Below, piece by piece: positions 7,754 to 18,930 of a DNA stretch of 28,017 nt; position 1 is the stretch's first letter; each line of letters starts with the position of its first letter. This stretch comes from Chlamydomonas sphaeroides (lineage: Eukaryota > Chlorophyta > Chlorophyceae > Chlamydomonadales > Chlamydomonadaceae). A program made the position numbers and the translations under genes. The stretch spans positions 1-28,017 of the forward strand of contig BDDC01000264.1 of the NCBI GenBank assembly GCA_001662425.1, given 5' to 3'. The notes under the pieces are model-generated. The model saw nothing but the letters and a program-made list of their open reading frames with translations, was not told the origin of the DNA and ran no database searches.

Positions 7754-10700
7754 TCACGACCAAGTCTCCACCCGGTACCGCCCCGCCGCCTCCAGCCCGC
7801 GCACCCACGCCGCCGCCGCCTCGGCCCCCAGCCCGCCGCGCGCCGCCGCCACGTCCGCAAACGCCGCCGCCACGCCCGCCGGCATGCGCTGCGCGCTGCC
7901 GCTCACGTACACGGCGGCGCCCTGCTCGCTCAGCAGCCGCCACAGCAGCGCCCCGTGCTCGCGGATGCGGTGGCTCACGTACACCCTGGCGGCGCCGCTG
8001 ATGACGGGCGTGGCGGCGGCGGCCGGCGTGACGTCGCCGTTGGCGGTGACGACGTCGCCAGACGTGGTATTGGTGGCGTCGGCGGGTGCCGAGGCGGCAG
8101 AGGCGGGTGCGCCGTCGGCGGCGGCTGGGCCGTCGGCGGCTGGAGGCTGCGGCTGCGGCTGCGGGTCCCTGGAGAAGGCCGTCACGAGGCCGGCCTGTGG
8201 GGTGGCGGTTTGGGTGGGCGTTTGGGGTGGGGGGGAATGTACTTGTGGTGTAACGAACGCGTCGGCAATCGTCGAGCAAGAGGCTCGGGCCGATATGGCT
8301 GCAGCAACCTTCCCAGCCCATTGGGTGGGCGTTTGGGGGGGGGGGGTTGGCATGGAAGCGGGTTCGTAGAAGGCGCCCCATGATCCGGGATGGTGGGTAT
8401 ATCATGGGCAGAGAGGGGTGCGGCCTCGCCAAGAGCACAGCCGTGATGCGGCATCCTGTGGCGCCTGCCCCTGGGACTGCCCTTGCTGCCCCCTTGGGCC
8501 ACCTTGCCAGGCTGGGCTGTGCATGCGAGGAGCTGCACATGAGTCGGCAACCCGCCTGGCGGGGTGCAACACCCCTGCCGGTCCCTTATGCTTTCTATTA
8601 CGCTTTTTATGGTACTTGTCTATTATGGTCATATTATAATCGCTTCCCCTGGGCCCCCTTGCCTGGCTGGGGTGCAGCACGCCCTGCCGCACGTAGTCGC
8701 GCCACTGGTCGCCGAAGTAAAAGTCGGCGTGCTGGGAGCGGCAGCCGAAGAACAGGTGGCACGGCGCGGGCCGGGGCCCGGGCTCCGACTCCGGCTGCGC
8801 GGCCTGGGCCTGGGCCTGCTGCATCAGCGCGAGGCGCTCCTCCAGGAAGGACCGGAAGGGCGCCACGCCTTTTGGGGTGGGCGGTGTGACACGTGGCGGA
8901 GCAGGGGCGAAGGGGGCGGGGAGCGGGAATGAGGCCAGGCGTGCGTGTTTTGGGCGAGGGTGGCAGTTGTGCGGCGCGTGGCGCCTCCCTCGGAGCCAGC
9001 AGGCGGCAAGCCATCCGGCGCGCATGCCCCCCACCCACCCATCCATCCCAGCCAGGAGGGGCGGAGGCACAGAGGCGGGTGCGCACCTGTGCCGGGGCCC
9101 ACCAGGATGAGCGGCACCTGCAGGGGGGGGGCGCCCAGGGGGGGGTTGGTGTACCGAGGGGGCAGCGAGCTAGTCATTCGCGAGCCGAGCCAGAAGCTCA
9201 CCGGGCCCGCAGCTGCAGGAGCCCCGCCCATTACCGCCCAGGGAGGGGGGTCGGGGCCCGGAGGGGGAGCACCACATCAGGTTGGCGGTCGGAGCGGTGC
9301 GCTCGGGGTCGGGGTCGCGGTGCTTGCCCCGCCCCCCGACACGCCCTCCTGCCGAGATTGGCCTTTGCTCCCGCAAGGCAGTGCCCACTGCAGCCCCACC
9401 AGTCCCCACAGGGCCTTGCACACGAAACGTGTGCGCCATCGGCCCCCCCATCCCCGCCATCCCCGCCACTCCCCCCCGGGGCCTCCACCTGGTGCGAGGG
9501 CGGCATGCGGAGGGAGCCGCGCTCCGCCCACACCGCGACCCGGACCTGGACCCAAGGGGTGGCCACGGGGGGCGGCGTGGGGCCGGGGGGTGAGGGAGCT
9601 GCAGGGGGCCCCTCTTTCCATAGCAGGGGGAAGAGCGGGGGGACGGGGCAGGTGGGCACGGCGGAGGCCCAGCGCGGTGGCGCCGAGCCTGGGGCCAGGC
9701 CTCGTGTCATGGCGCGACGTGAATGCGTCATGTGCACGAATGAGCGATGCGTGACGTGGCACACACCTCCTGCCCCGCGCACCTCCTGCTCAGCGGCCTC
9801 CGCGGCGGCGGGGTCGAGACGCGCCAGGTAGGAGCTGCACAGGCCGTGCCGCGTGCGCCTGAAGGGGCCGGGGGCGGGGGCGGAGTGGGGTGGGCGGTGT
9901 GGGCCGGTAAGTTCGTGTGGCGCCCCGCCTCTCCTCCGCGACGCGCACCGAGGTGGGGCCCCGCTCCTGCGGGAGCCCGCCCCGCCATCATTAGCGGGCC
10001 CTCCGGGTCCGCCGGCCTAGCGCCGGCCGCCACAACACAGCCGCCAGCCACAGCAGCCAGCTCGGGTCGCGGCCCTTCCCAGCGTAGGTGTACATGCTCG
10101 ACAGCACGACACTGTGATTTGCACGTAATACTCGACGCCGTACGGCTCACTCGGAGTGCGGCTTGTTCCGCACCGGTGGGCATACCGCTGTACACAAACA
10201 CTGTAACGATATGGCAACACATCGTGCAACCTCGAACAGTCGTACTTGAAGGGCGTCTTGTACTGCACCAGCGCCACCAGCAGCTCCACCCCCGCGCCGC
10301 CCCTCAGCCGGCAGCTGCTGGCGGCGGAGAAGAGCCGCGGCCGCAGCAGCGGCGCCGCCTCCAGCAGCCGCTCCAGGGGCGGCGCGGCGGAGCGGAAGTC
10401 GGTCAGCACCTCCAGCAGCGTGCGGCCCTCGCGCTGGTTGTAGCTGGGGTGTTTCGCAGGGGGGAGGGGGAGGGGTAGCGGCGTCGGAAAAGGTGTTGTT
10501 GCGGCTCGCGACGCGCAGCCCGCTGTGCCCAAGCAGTTGTCGCTCGCGCAAAGGCGGTCAGACGTTGGTGGTGGCGTCGGGAGTGCTTGCTGTGATGCGT
10601 GACGCCTGGCCCAGTATCGAGGGGGCATCGGCGTCGGCGGCGGGGGTGCGTCGAGGCTTGGTGCGTGGCGCCTGGATCATGGCCGAGGGGACATTGACGC

Positions 10701-13700
10701 AGGTACGGCCGCCGCGCGCCGCCCGCACCGGTACAGGTCGTCGCGGCCCTCGCTGGTTGCAAAGTACGACAGTCGCTCCCGCTCGAGCTCCGTGGTCGCG
10801 TAGCTGTGGAGTACCTTTTGGGGACCGGGGGCGCGCGGGCGGGGTGGGGGTTGGGGAGCCACCAAGCGAGCCCGCCAGAACCGTCCATGGATCCACGTCT
10901 GCCGGCGGCAAACCCTATGACTGATCGTGTTGAAGCGTGCATTTTTTCCTGCTCTATCCTGTGGTAGGTCCTCTTTCCAGGTAAATTGCACACCGTCGCG
11001 TATCTACACATCGTGTCGAACCAGATGACCACACCTGGAAGAAGTATCTCCTCGGGGAGCCGCCGTCAATGTCCAGGCATCCCTGGTCGATGAGCAGGGA
11101 GGGGGCGCCGAAGCATGGCGGCGTAGGGCGCAGCACAAGGGCGCGCCAGGCGGCGGCGGCGGCGGCGGCGACGGCGGCAGCGAAGCACTGCCGGCAACCG
11201 CCCCCCTCCCACGACCACACCCACGCCACCACACCTCCCACCAACCGACTGCCTGCGTCCCCTGCTCCCCGCCCCTGCCCACCCATAGCCGCGCCGCGGC
11301 ACGGCCTTCCCAACCCTTATCCCCCCAACCCCTCGTCACTGCTCTCGCAACCTCTACCCATTGTATACCCCTCCCGGCCCCCACCTGCACCAGTGCCCTC
11401 AGCCGGGCCACCACGCACGGCGCGGACCTGCCGCCCGCCGCCGCTGCGCCCCCGCCAGCGTCCGCCGCCGCTGCAGCCTCCGTCGCGGCCTCCAGCCGCA
11501 CCCAGGCCGAGCCGTCCCCCAGGCCCAGCCGCTGCAGCAGAGCGTCCACCGCCGCCTCCGCCGTCCTGCGCGCGGCGAGGGTGCGGGGCGTGGCGAGCGG
11601 CGCAAGGGGGATCAGCGGCAGCGCACGGCCCCAGCAGCCAGCCACGGGCCCCGCCTGCAGCCGAGCTGTGGCTCCGGTGGGGCCGGGTAGTGCGCCAACC
11701 CTCCAGCCACCGCTGTGCGCTGCGCCGGCAGCGCGCGCCGCCCCTCCGTGCCGAGCGGCCGCCGGCCCGGCCGTGGTGGCCCCAGCCTGAGCGCGCTGCC
11801 CGGTCCAAGAGCAGCCGCTGGCTGCTGTGGGCTGGTGCTCACATGGGCAGGACGGCAATCAGGTCGCCCGGCTCGTACGACACGCCGGATCCGCGGAGGT
11901 CCAGCTCCACGAGGCGCGTGTCCTGACCAGGGAAGGGGTTACCAGGGAAGGGGTTACCAGGGAAGGGGTTACCAGGGGATGCTGGGTAATCAGGGGATGC
12001 GCGGCGCACGCAGCGTTCGGCGCAAGGGGTGGTTAGCGCCAGTCCGCATGCGCAATCAGGGGCTGCCTTCGCCTGGGACGAATGCTCCGGAGCTGAAAGA
12101 GGAACTGTGCGACCATACAGCAATGCAACGGCTGACCGTCACAGAATGTGTGCGCCGTGCACGCCGTACGGCAGTACGACAACTCGGCGCCTTCCGGGGC
12201 GCCCCACCTGGAAGTGACTGGGCGCCGTGACGCGCTCGTTGCGCGCCAGCCGGGCCAAGTACGGCCGCCACGGGCCGTACGACACGCCCCCCGCTGTACG
12301 GCCAGACGTGCTGGCGGCGGCTCCGCCGTCGGCGCGCGCCGCCGGCGCCTCCTCAGCGGTGCCGCCGGCGGCGTGCACCGCAAGGCGACGAAAGTCCGCC
12401 GCCGCAAGGGCCGCCTCCGCCGCCGCCAAGTGCGCCGGCACGCCGCCGCCGCCGACCGCCTGAGCCGGTGGCGGCGGCGCCGACGCCGCCGGCTGCTGCC
12501 GGCATCGCTCCTGCCGTGCGAGCTCCTCCGCCAGGCCAGGGAGGTAGGGGTGCTCTGCCGCTAGCCGGGCGGCGGCGGCTTCGGCAGCGGCGGCGGCCTC
12601 GGCCTCGGTGAGGGCCGTGAGGCGGTAGCGTGGAGGGCCCAGCGCCAGCAGCTGCTCCTCCGTCAGCTGGGGCTGCGGGCCGAGGGCCGGGCGGACGGCG
12701 GTTGCATGGCGGTTGGAGGTCGTTTGGAGGTCGGTTGAGAGGCGGCGGCAGGGTGGGTGGTTGGGAGCCCCAGGGGCAGGTGCGGCAGACCGACGACACG
12801 CAAGCACAGCACTGCTTGAGTGCGTCTGCTGGCTCGCCGGCAGCTCTGGCCGCTGCACAGCGGCCAGAGGAGGCAGGACCCATAGCGGACGGTGCCCAGC
12901 TGTCTCGCCGCCCGCCCCAGCCCCTCATACCTCGGCCACGCCGGGCGGCAGCGGGCGCGCCCGCCGCAGCGCGGCCCACAGCTGCGTGAGCCAGGGGTCG
13001 AGCGCCGCCTCGTAGCCGTGCGGGTGCTGCGGCGGCGCCAGGGAGGCATGGGGGCCAAGGCACGTGGGACGGACAGCGTGAGCTGCCGCTGGTCAAGGGC
13101 GCCCTGGCTTCGCTGGGACGCAGACGGGTCTCCACCAACGGGCAACCCTCGACTCTCTCCAGCACACGGGCCCTCGTCACCCCTCCCCCCAAACACACAC
13201 ACACACAGTACAGCCGTACACGCACACTGTACCAGCTGCACACATGCCCCCACCTGGTCGTCCCCCAGACCCCGCTCCAGCAGCGGGCTGGCGCCCAGGC
13301 CCGCCAGCCGCCGGTCCAGCTTCTTGGCCGCCACCTGCACCACAACGGGTGCGCGAGGCGAAGCAGCTCAGGCCTGGCAGTTGGCCCCTGACCGCGCATG
13401 CGGCGTGAGGCGGCGGCGGCCGCGCCGGCCCGCCCCAGCGGGTGCCTTGCCCCGACCTGGCCCCGACCCGGGGCATGCGCGGCTGCCTTGCCCCGACCTG
13501 GCCCCGACCCGGGGCATGCCCGGGGCTGCCTTGCCCCGACCTGGCCCCGACCCGCGGCATGCGCGGGGCTGCGTGCCTCACATTGAACTGCGGGTAGCCC
13601 GAGTCGCCCAGCCCGAACACGCCATAGGCGGTGGCGGCCAGCGAGTCGGGCGGCAGGCTGCGGCGCAGCAGGAAGCGCCAGAAGCGGCGCATGTTGTCCG

Positions 13701-14539
13701 GGGGGTCGCCCTAGCGGTGCGGGGAGAGCGGGGGGAGGGGAGGCGAGGGGAGGGGAGGGGGGAGCGGGGATGCAGGCCTGTGAGGGGGTAGGAGCGGGGC
13801 GGGCGTGTTCTGGCCGGGGGCAGCACGTCAGCGGCAGTCGTTGCCCCGGCCGTGGGGTGCAGCCACGGCCAGGACCAGGGTCGAGGCCCACACCCCTCAA
13901 GTGGCTCAAACCTCGGACGCGGTTGGGTGCAGGCTAGCCTCTCCCTAAAGTCTACACCAGGGCCCCGGTCGTGGGCCTACGACTGGCGGCTTGGGGCCGG
14001 CCACGCAGACCTGCCCCGCCCGCACCGCTGCACCGGCCGCGTGCCGGGGGCCTGTGCCCAGTACACCAACCCGCCCGAGCTCAAGACCCAGCTGGCCTGG
14101 CACCGCTCCGCTGTGTAGCGCCCCGCGTGTCCGTTGCCGTTGGGGTGTGCAGTGCACCTGGCCGCTCTAGGGCAGGGCGCCGGCCGCACCTGGCCTGTTG
14201 TGGCGGCCACGCACACCAGCAGCCGCTCCGAGGGCAGTCCCGAAACGTCGTAAGCGTCCATTGACATGACACGGGGCCGGAAGAGCCGCAGCGCGGCCTC
14301 GCGGCCGATGCGCTCGGCCACATCCTGGCGGGGCGATGTGGCAGGAGATGCGGAGGGTTTTTGCGGCTCCGGTGCACGAGGCCCGGCGACCGAGCGGTTC
14401 GAGGTCTCCGTGCGTTGCGGCATCGAAAGGTTGGGGGCTGATAGGACGAGGAGAGGTAGGCGCGTGGCCGTCGCGCGCCATGGCGCACCTGGGCGTTGCC
14501 CGTCTGCGAGCCGTACAGGATGAGAAGCGGTTCGTTCAT
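7754..14539 (-). CDS. TAH18: NADPH-dependent diflavin oxidoreductase (NDOR1/Tah18/ATR3), complete, 16 exons
   Basis: The enzyme passes electrons from NADPH via FAD and FMN to Dre2/anamorsin in cytosolic iron-sulfur protein assembly. Exons (minus): 14539-14489, 14324-14190, 13710-13582, 13334-13254, 13026-12931, 12672-12208, 11922-11843, 11565-11385, 11082-11035, 10814-10729, 10443-10246, 9858-9783, 9545-9489, 9117-9087, 8868-8681 (or 8693), 8194-7754; about 780 aa, all in frame. Visible motifs: FMN site YGSQTGNAQ near residue 9, ATTGQGDPPDNM, GVFGLGDSGYPQF; FAD-domain NERVTAPSHFQD, SPRRYFF, YFATSEGRDDLY and RPRLFSAAS; NADPH site VGPGTGVAPFRSF and FFGCRSQHADFYF; C-terminus ending RYRVETWS. The family is usually about 600 aa. 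The excess is an Ala-rich linker in exon 6 and an insertion in the last exon between TAFSRD and VYVSHR. It is divergently paired with FAM136A. Assignment is firm; a few splice sites could shift by a few codons. Confidence 0.94.
8195..8680. other. Last intron of NDOR1, with a duplicated G/C-rich segment and an AT-rich patch
   Basis: On the plus strand a TTGGGTGGGCGTTTGGGG-type segment occurs near 8210-8230 and again near 8320-8340, the first copy next to the 3' splice site of the last exon. A locally AT-rich patch lies at about 8588-8645. No gene was recognised in this intron. Confidence 0.5.
11926..11979. repeat. 15-bp tandem repeat abutting a 3' splice site of NDOR1
   Basis: ACCAGGGAAGGGGTT is repeated at 11926, 11941 and 11956, with a partial copy at 11971. 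On the transcribed minus strand this reads as repeats of AACCCCTTCCCTGGT. It ends directly before the CAG acceptor of exon 11922-11843, so the array forms the polypyrimidine tract. Confidence 0.85.
13443..13569. repeat. 41-43-bp GC-rich tandem repeat, three copies, in an NDOR1 intron
   Basis: Units start at 13443, 13484 and 13527 and share the core CCTTGCCCCGACCTGGCCCC followed by GACCCGGGGCATG (CGG in the third copy). The array occupies about half of the intron 13335-13581. It can read through as protein but is bounded by good splice sites, so it is treated as intronic. Confidence 0.85.
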
Positions 14540-14735
14540 TGTTGCGTTTGCGCGGGGAATTCAAGGGCCGCGGTTAGGCGACCAGCGAGAACGCCGAGTG
14601 TACGGCCTGCTTTCGCCGATGCATGTTGCGCGGTGACCGTGACGGAACGCAGCCACAGGACCGTTGGCAACACGCCAGAAACCCGAACTCAGCGCTGCAG
14701 TCGACAGCACCGAAGCTTGCTCCTCGGCAGCCACC
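14540..14735. promoter_or_regulatory. Shared divergent promoter of NDOR1 and the FAM136A homolog
   Basis: Only 196 bp separate the start codons of the minus-strand NDOR1 (ATG at 14539) and the plus-strand FAM136A homolog (ATG at 14736). Both starts have a purine at -3 or a CCACCATGG-like context. Both 5' UTRs and core promoters must lie within or overlap this interval. No specific factor site was recognised. Confidence 0.75.
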
Positions 14736-17071
14736 ATGGCCGGATTCATGCCGCAGTCGGTGCAGGATGTGCAGAAGGTCTGTGATCACGCTCTCATGGC
14801 ACATGGTGATCACGCAGCGCACTCGGCACCAGAGCCGGGGATGACCATCTGACCATCATCTCGGCGTGCCGATACCCCAGGCGGTCGAGAGCATGATCGA
14901 GGACATTCAGAAGAACGTGCTCATCCCGAAGCAGAAGGAAGCCTTCCTGTGCTGTGCCAAGTGCTGCGACACGGTCGGCGGGCCACGCGAGCTCGAGTCC
15001 TGGTGCGTGGCGGGGGCCCTCGTCACGCCAGCCGACACCAACACAGCAGCCCCCCGCTTCACAATTTCGCCCTTCATCTCCTTCCTTCCCACGCGACCCG
15101 CAGCGTGCAGCGGTGCTCGCAGCCCACTGCCGACTCCCAAAAAATTATCCACCGGGAGCTTGGCGAGTTCCAGGTGCGGGGGGTGGCACCCTTAAAGCAT
15201 CGCAGCACGGGTGGGCGTCCCGGGTTCTGGGCCGCCGCTCCTCCCGACACTCCAGGATGATGCCGCAGCATCTGACACCGCAATTACGGCGCTCCAAACG
15301 TCGTCCCCGCTACCCCTGCGGTGCCGTTGGTGTGTACAGGAGCGCTTCCAGCGGGCAGCCATGCTCTGCCAGGACCAGGTCAAGGTGAGGCAGCCGGGTT
15401 TTTGCTTCTTACGTGATGCAGTGATTCATACTACACTATGGATGTTATAGTTGGACCATAGCATCGTGATGCCAGCATTATAGCGGGACCAGGCCAAGTT
15501 GGGCCAGCCGGGGTAATTGGCACGCCCGGCGGCGCGGTGGCTCAAGGGCGCATGGCACCCATGGAAAGGGCTTGGATTGCAGCCCTGGTGGCCACTGCAG
15601 CTGGGACAGATGTGTGTCTACCTTACATGCCCTTCACGCTTCACGGGGCCGTCCTGCTGCCTGGACCCGGCAGAAGGGGCAGCCGCAGCGCATGCTCGCG
15701 ACCCGGACGAGCCTTCGCTGAGGCTAGCCGCCATAGATGCGTTCCCTGGACCTCCGTGGTGCTAGCGGCGCCACCGCTGCGTGGAGCCTTTTTGCCCTCC
15801 CGCGCCCGGCCGGGTCGGGGCCCTTGCCGCCGCCGCGCCGCCGGGCGTGCCGGCCACATTCTGGCTCCCCTGGCCTCGACCTTGTCCTGAGCTGCCACTG
15901 GCCTAGCGCTGCCCTGTCAACAAGCGCGGCCCCTGGGCTGGCGCCAGGGGCCGTGCCTGCTGCCAGCGCAGCGGTGTGGGCCTCCACGCAGCCAGTGCGG
16001 CTGTCCTTTGATGACACCCAGGGCTTGCAGGCCACCCCAGACCTCAGGCCGTCATGATGGTTGCCACAGTGCCGAACACGCCTCCCCGCGCCCGCCCGGC
16101 CGCACGCCCCCTTGTGCGGCTCCGCCTTGTCGCACAGGCATGGCCAGGCAGCAGCACGGGCCCTGCTGCGAGCTCCCCAAGTGCACCGGAGCCTGGCTGC
16201 TTCAACGCCGGCGTGCCCTGATCCCTCCGCACCCAGCGCCTTCTCTCCTGACGCATGGCGCCCTTACCCGCGCGACGACCCGCCTGCTGCCACGCCGACC
16301 TATGCTCTGGTCCGTCTGCGCCTGCACCCTATCGCTGACGGTGCGGCGCCCGGCTCGCGCACTGCCGCTGCAGGACCTCATGGGCGTGGAGCCGTCGCAG
16401 TCGGATCAGGCGCGCGCGCAGGTGGGCTGGCTGGCGGGTGTGGGTGTGGGTCGGCCGCAGCAGCCCGTGTCACCCGGCCGGGATCATGCCAGCACCAGCA
16501 CCCGTGTGGCATGGCAATAAACTGTCAGCCGGCGCGAGCAGCTGGGCTGCGCCGTGCGCTGCCGGGTCCGGATCGTCCGGCGCTTGCGCCCCGGCCACAG
16601 CGGCGCGCGACGGGTGGCGAGGTACAGCTGCTCGCGGCGTTGCGTCAGCCAGGCCACATGTTGGGACAACCGAGTACTACTTGAATTGTTGTACAATAGC
16701 ATACAACCTTAAATGTAACTCAGTACACCGTGGGAGCGCCATCCTGGCGAGGCCGCATGTTGGGCGCGTCCGCCTGCCTTGGCGGAGACCGCCGGCTCTC
16801 TTGGCGTTGCGCGGGTTTGGTCTGCGGCCTCCTGCCGGGTCGTTCAAGCCCGACCAATGTCGCTGCTTACATTTCTTGCCTTATACCCTCATGCCATGTA
16901 CACACGCGCAAATGCTGAAGTGCGCGCACGTATGCGGGGCCCGGCGCTGCTCCCGCGTGCCCCCGGCCGCAGATGAAGTTCGACCAGTGCATGGAGGGCG
17001 CTGGCAAGGAGTTCCTGCAGCGCGTGCCCAAGCTCAAGGCCGACCTGCTGGCCGCGCTCAAGCGGCGGTGA
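14736..17071 (+). CDS. FAM136A: FAM136A (DUF842) family mitochondrial protein, complete
   Basis: FAM136A is a small helical twin-CX3C protein of the mitochondrial intermembrane space with poorly known function. Exons: 14736-14768, 14881-15002, 15104-15173, 15340-15384, 16374-16421 and 16973-17071. All are in frame and give 138 aa, the same length I recall for the human protein. The start SVQD|AVESMIEDIQ mirrors the conserved VQEAVDSM segment. Cysteine pairs are seen in FLCCAKCCD and SCVQRC, followed by HRELGEFQERFQRA. The third and fourth pairs keep one cysteine each (AAMLCQDQ and FDQCMEGAG), as I recall for plant homologs. Exon 1 could instead end at 14777, also in phase. The fourth intron is long (989 bp) with nothing recognised in it. 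The gene shares a 196-bp divergent promoter with NDOR1. The assignment is firm; no targeting peptide is expected or seen. Confidence 0.9.
15385..16373. other. Long fourth intron of the FAM136A homolog
   Basis: This 989-bp intron contains a lower-GC patch at about 15410-15490 followed by GC-rich sequence with unremarkable open frames on both strands. I found no conserved coding motif and no clear terminal inverted repeats, so a decayed insertion is only a possibility. Confidence 0.6.
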
Positions 17072-18930
17072 GCAGCAGCGAGGAAGCAGCAGGAGCGCGC
17101 TGCCGCCGTGCTGGCGCGCTGCCGCGATGGCGGCCGGTGGGTCGGACGGCGGCGACGGGCACTAGCTCGCCGGCCGCCCCTGGCACGGGTCAGCGGGGAG
17201 GGGCCATCAGTAGCACACGTGGAAGCGGCGGGCGCCTGCTGCAAAGCGCGGCATGGGCGGGGGTTGTTCGTTGTCGTTATGGGTGAGACATGAAGGTGTG
17301 GGATGTTGGCAGGCAGGCTGTGGCAGAGGTGCTCCGGGAGGGATGCTGCGTAGGCGGGCTGCGGCTGGCGGAGGCGCAGGGCCGGGGCTGGGAAGGGAGG
17401 CACGGGGGTACACCTGCTGGTGCGTGCGCAGGCACGGCATGGAGCGGCGCAAGGAAGCTGGCAGGAGCTGCGTGTAGCTGGCGGCGTGGACGTCCCACAG
17501 CCCCTGCGGAGGTACGCGGAGCCAGCCTCGCGGGATGGTCCATTCGTTGACGGACACAATGGCGTGCTGGTCCGAACGATGCCCTGTTGGGGGGTGCCCA
17601 GACGAACAAAGGGCGGGAGTCTCCCCTACCCCAGACGAACGAGCTGTCACTACACAACACGTACTCCTGCTCGGCGGAGTGCCGCACGCTGCTAGTCCAG
17701 AGCAACCACCAGACAAACCTGTCCCAGCGCCCCTGAAGGGGCGAGCAAGCCAGTGTGTCAGGCTCGGCACCCACGGGCGCGACACAGCAGCAGAGCAGCA
17801 CCCTCCGCGATGCAGGTGTAGGCTTGGTAAGGAATAGCGCCTGGCTTATGGATGTATGCGCTGCTGACGTGAGAGGCAAGGACGGCTGCCGGGCTGTGGG
17901 ACACTAGGGGATTAACCAGGGCGTCACATTGAGGCGTGTGGCGTTGGTCCCTGTGCGCTGCCCTGGCAGGAAGGGTCGTCCGGAACGCATGCACCGTGGT
18001 GAGGAGCATGGTTGTCTCAGGTACCCTCCAATGACTGAAACGCTGGTTCTACAACCACGCCAATGTTCTCCCCTCTGCCTCGACCACGCACCACGCCATG
18101 TCGCGTAGTGGCCATGCCACATACCCCGCGCCGCGACCCCACACGTTCCAGGCAAAACACACAACCCTCCATCCCCTACCCGCTTAGCTGCTTAAGGTAC
18201 CGCCCGCACGCTTGCACATGCCCCGCACCATGTTTGTCAGCCACCACCCCACACCGCCGGCGTCGCAGACAGTGCAGAATGGGGGCGGGGGCGCTGCTTA
18301 GGCGCTGGTGGGGGTTCCGCGTTCCCGGCTACGTGGACGAGCCGATGCACGGCGGCGCCGACAATCACAACAGCCAGGTGGCAAGTTGATTACGTCCGCG
18401 GCATGCGCACCTGATTACGCGTGATTACGGAACCGGCAGCCCACGCGCCTGTCCCCCCCCTGTCACCCACGCCTGCAACAGGGGGACCCGGAGAGGCTTG
18501 TGACAGTAATCCGTCACGGGCCAGGCATTGTTAAACTTTTACTCGCAGGCGTTCCTGAAGGCGTGGCACGCAAGAGATGCGGGATGCAAGGATGGCCGAG
18601 TAACACGGCTAACACCTGGCTGACACGGGTACAAAGTGTACGGCAGGGGAGAAGGGTCGCAATAGGTTTTTCTGCATATTAGACTTGCAAATTTGATCGC
18701 TAGAGCAGAAACACATAGCTCAGATCAGTGCACGTCGTTACGCAAGACGCGCATCCGCGCCAGCCACTTTCTCGTCTACGTTCTAGGAAGCTCGAAATGT
18801 GAGCAGTAATGGCGTGATGACCCGCTGAAACTTCGCTAAGCACTGTCGAGGGTCTTCTGTTGACGTCAAGACATTCGCAAGCATGTCACTGCTTCTATAA
18901 GCACCAACAAGGATTTAGACTGAAAGTAAA
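17072..18930. other. Intergenic region downstream of the FAM136A homolog
   Basis: About 1.86 kb without a recognised gene. It must contain the 3' UTR of the FAM136A homolog and the promoter of the gene starting at 18931. The first 1 kb is GC-rich with non-conserved open frames on both strands. From about 18500 the GC content drops, as expected upstream of a gene. Small features seen are three GATTACG words at 18388-18428 and a C/G-rich hairpin at about 18451-18487. No TGTAA word was noticed close to the stop codon. Confidence 0.6.
18451..18487. repeat. C-rich/G-rich inverted repeat in intergenic DNA
   Basis: GTCCCCCCCCTGT is followed after about 14 bases by ACAGGGGGAC. Apart from three extra C residues the arms are complementary over 10 bp. 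The role is unknown; it could be chance in a GC-rich genome. Confidence 0.45.

Noticed and set aside
13190..13208. CA dinucleotide run
   Set aside because: A short microsatellite within an NDOR1 intron; ordinary.
13725..13775. G-rich run that might form a G-quadruplex
   Set aside because: It is the complement of the pyrimidine-rich tract just upstream of the NDOR1 exon 13710 acceptor, so the splice role explains it.
12353..13909. 518-codon open frame on the minus strand
   Set aside because: It reads through NDOR1 introns and the 41-43-bp repeat in a frame different from the conserved NDOR1 exons.
17277..17879. 200-codon minus-strand frame downstream of the FAM136A homolog
   Set aside because: No recognisable domain, no neighbouring exons and composition like intergenic GC-rich DNA; a gene here cannot be excluded but is not supported.
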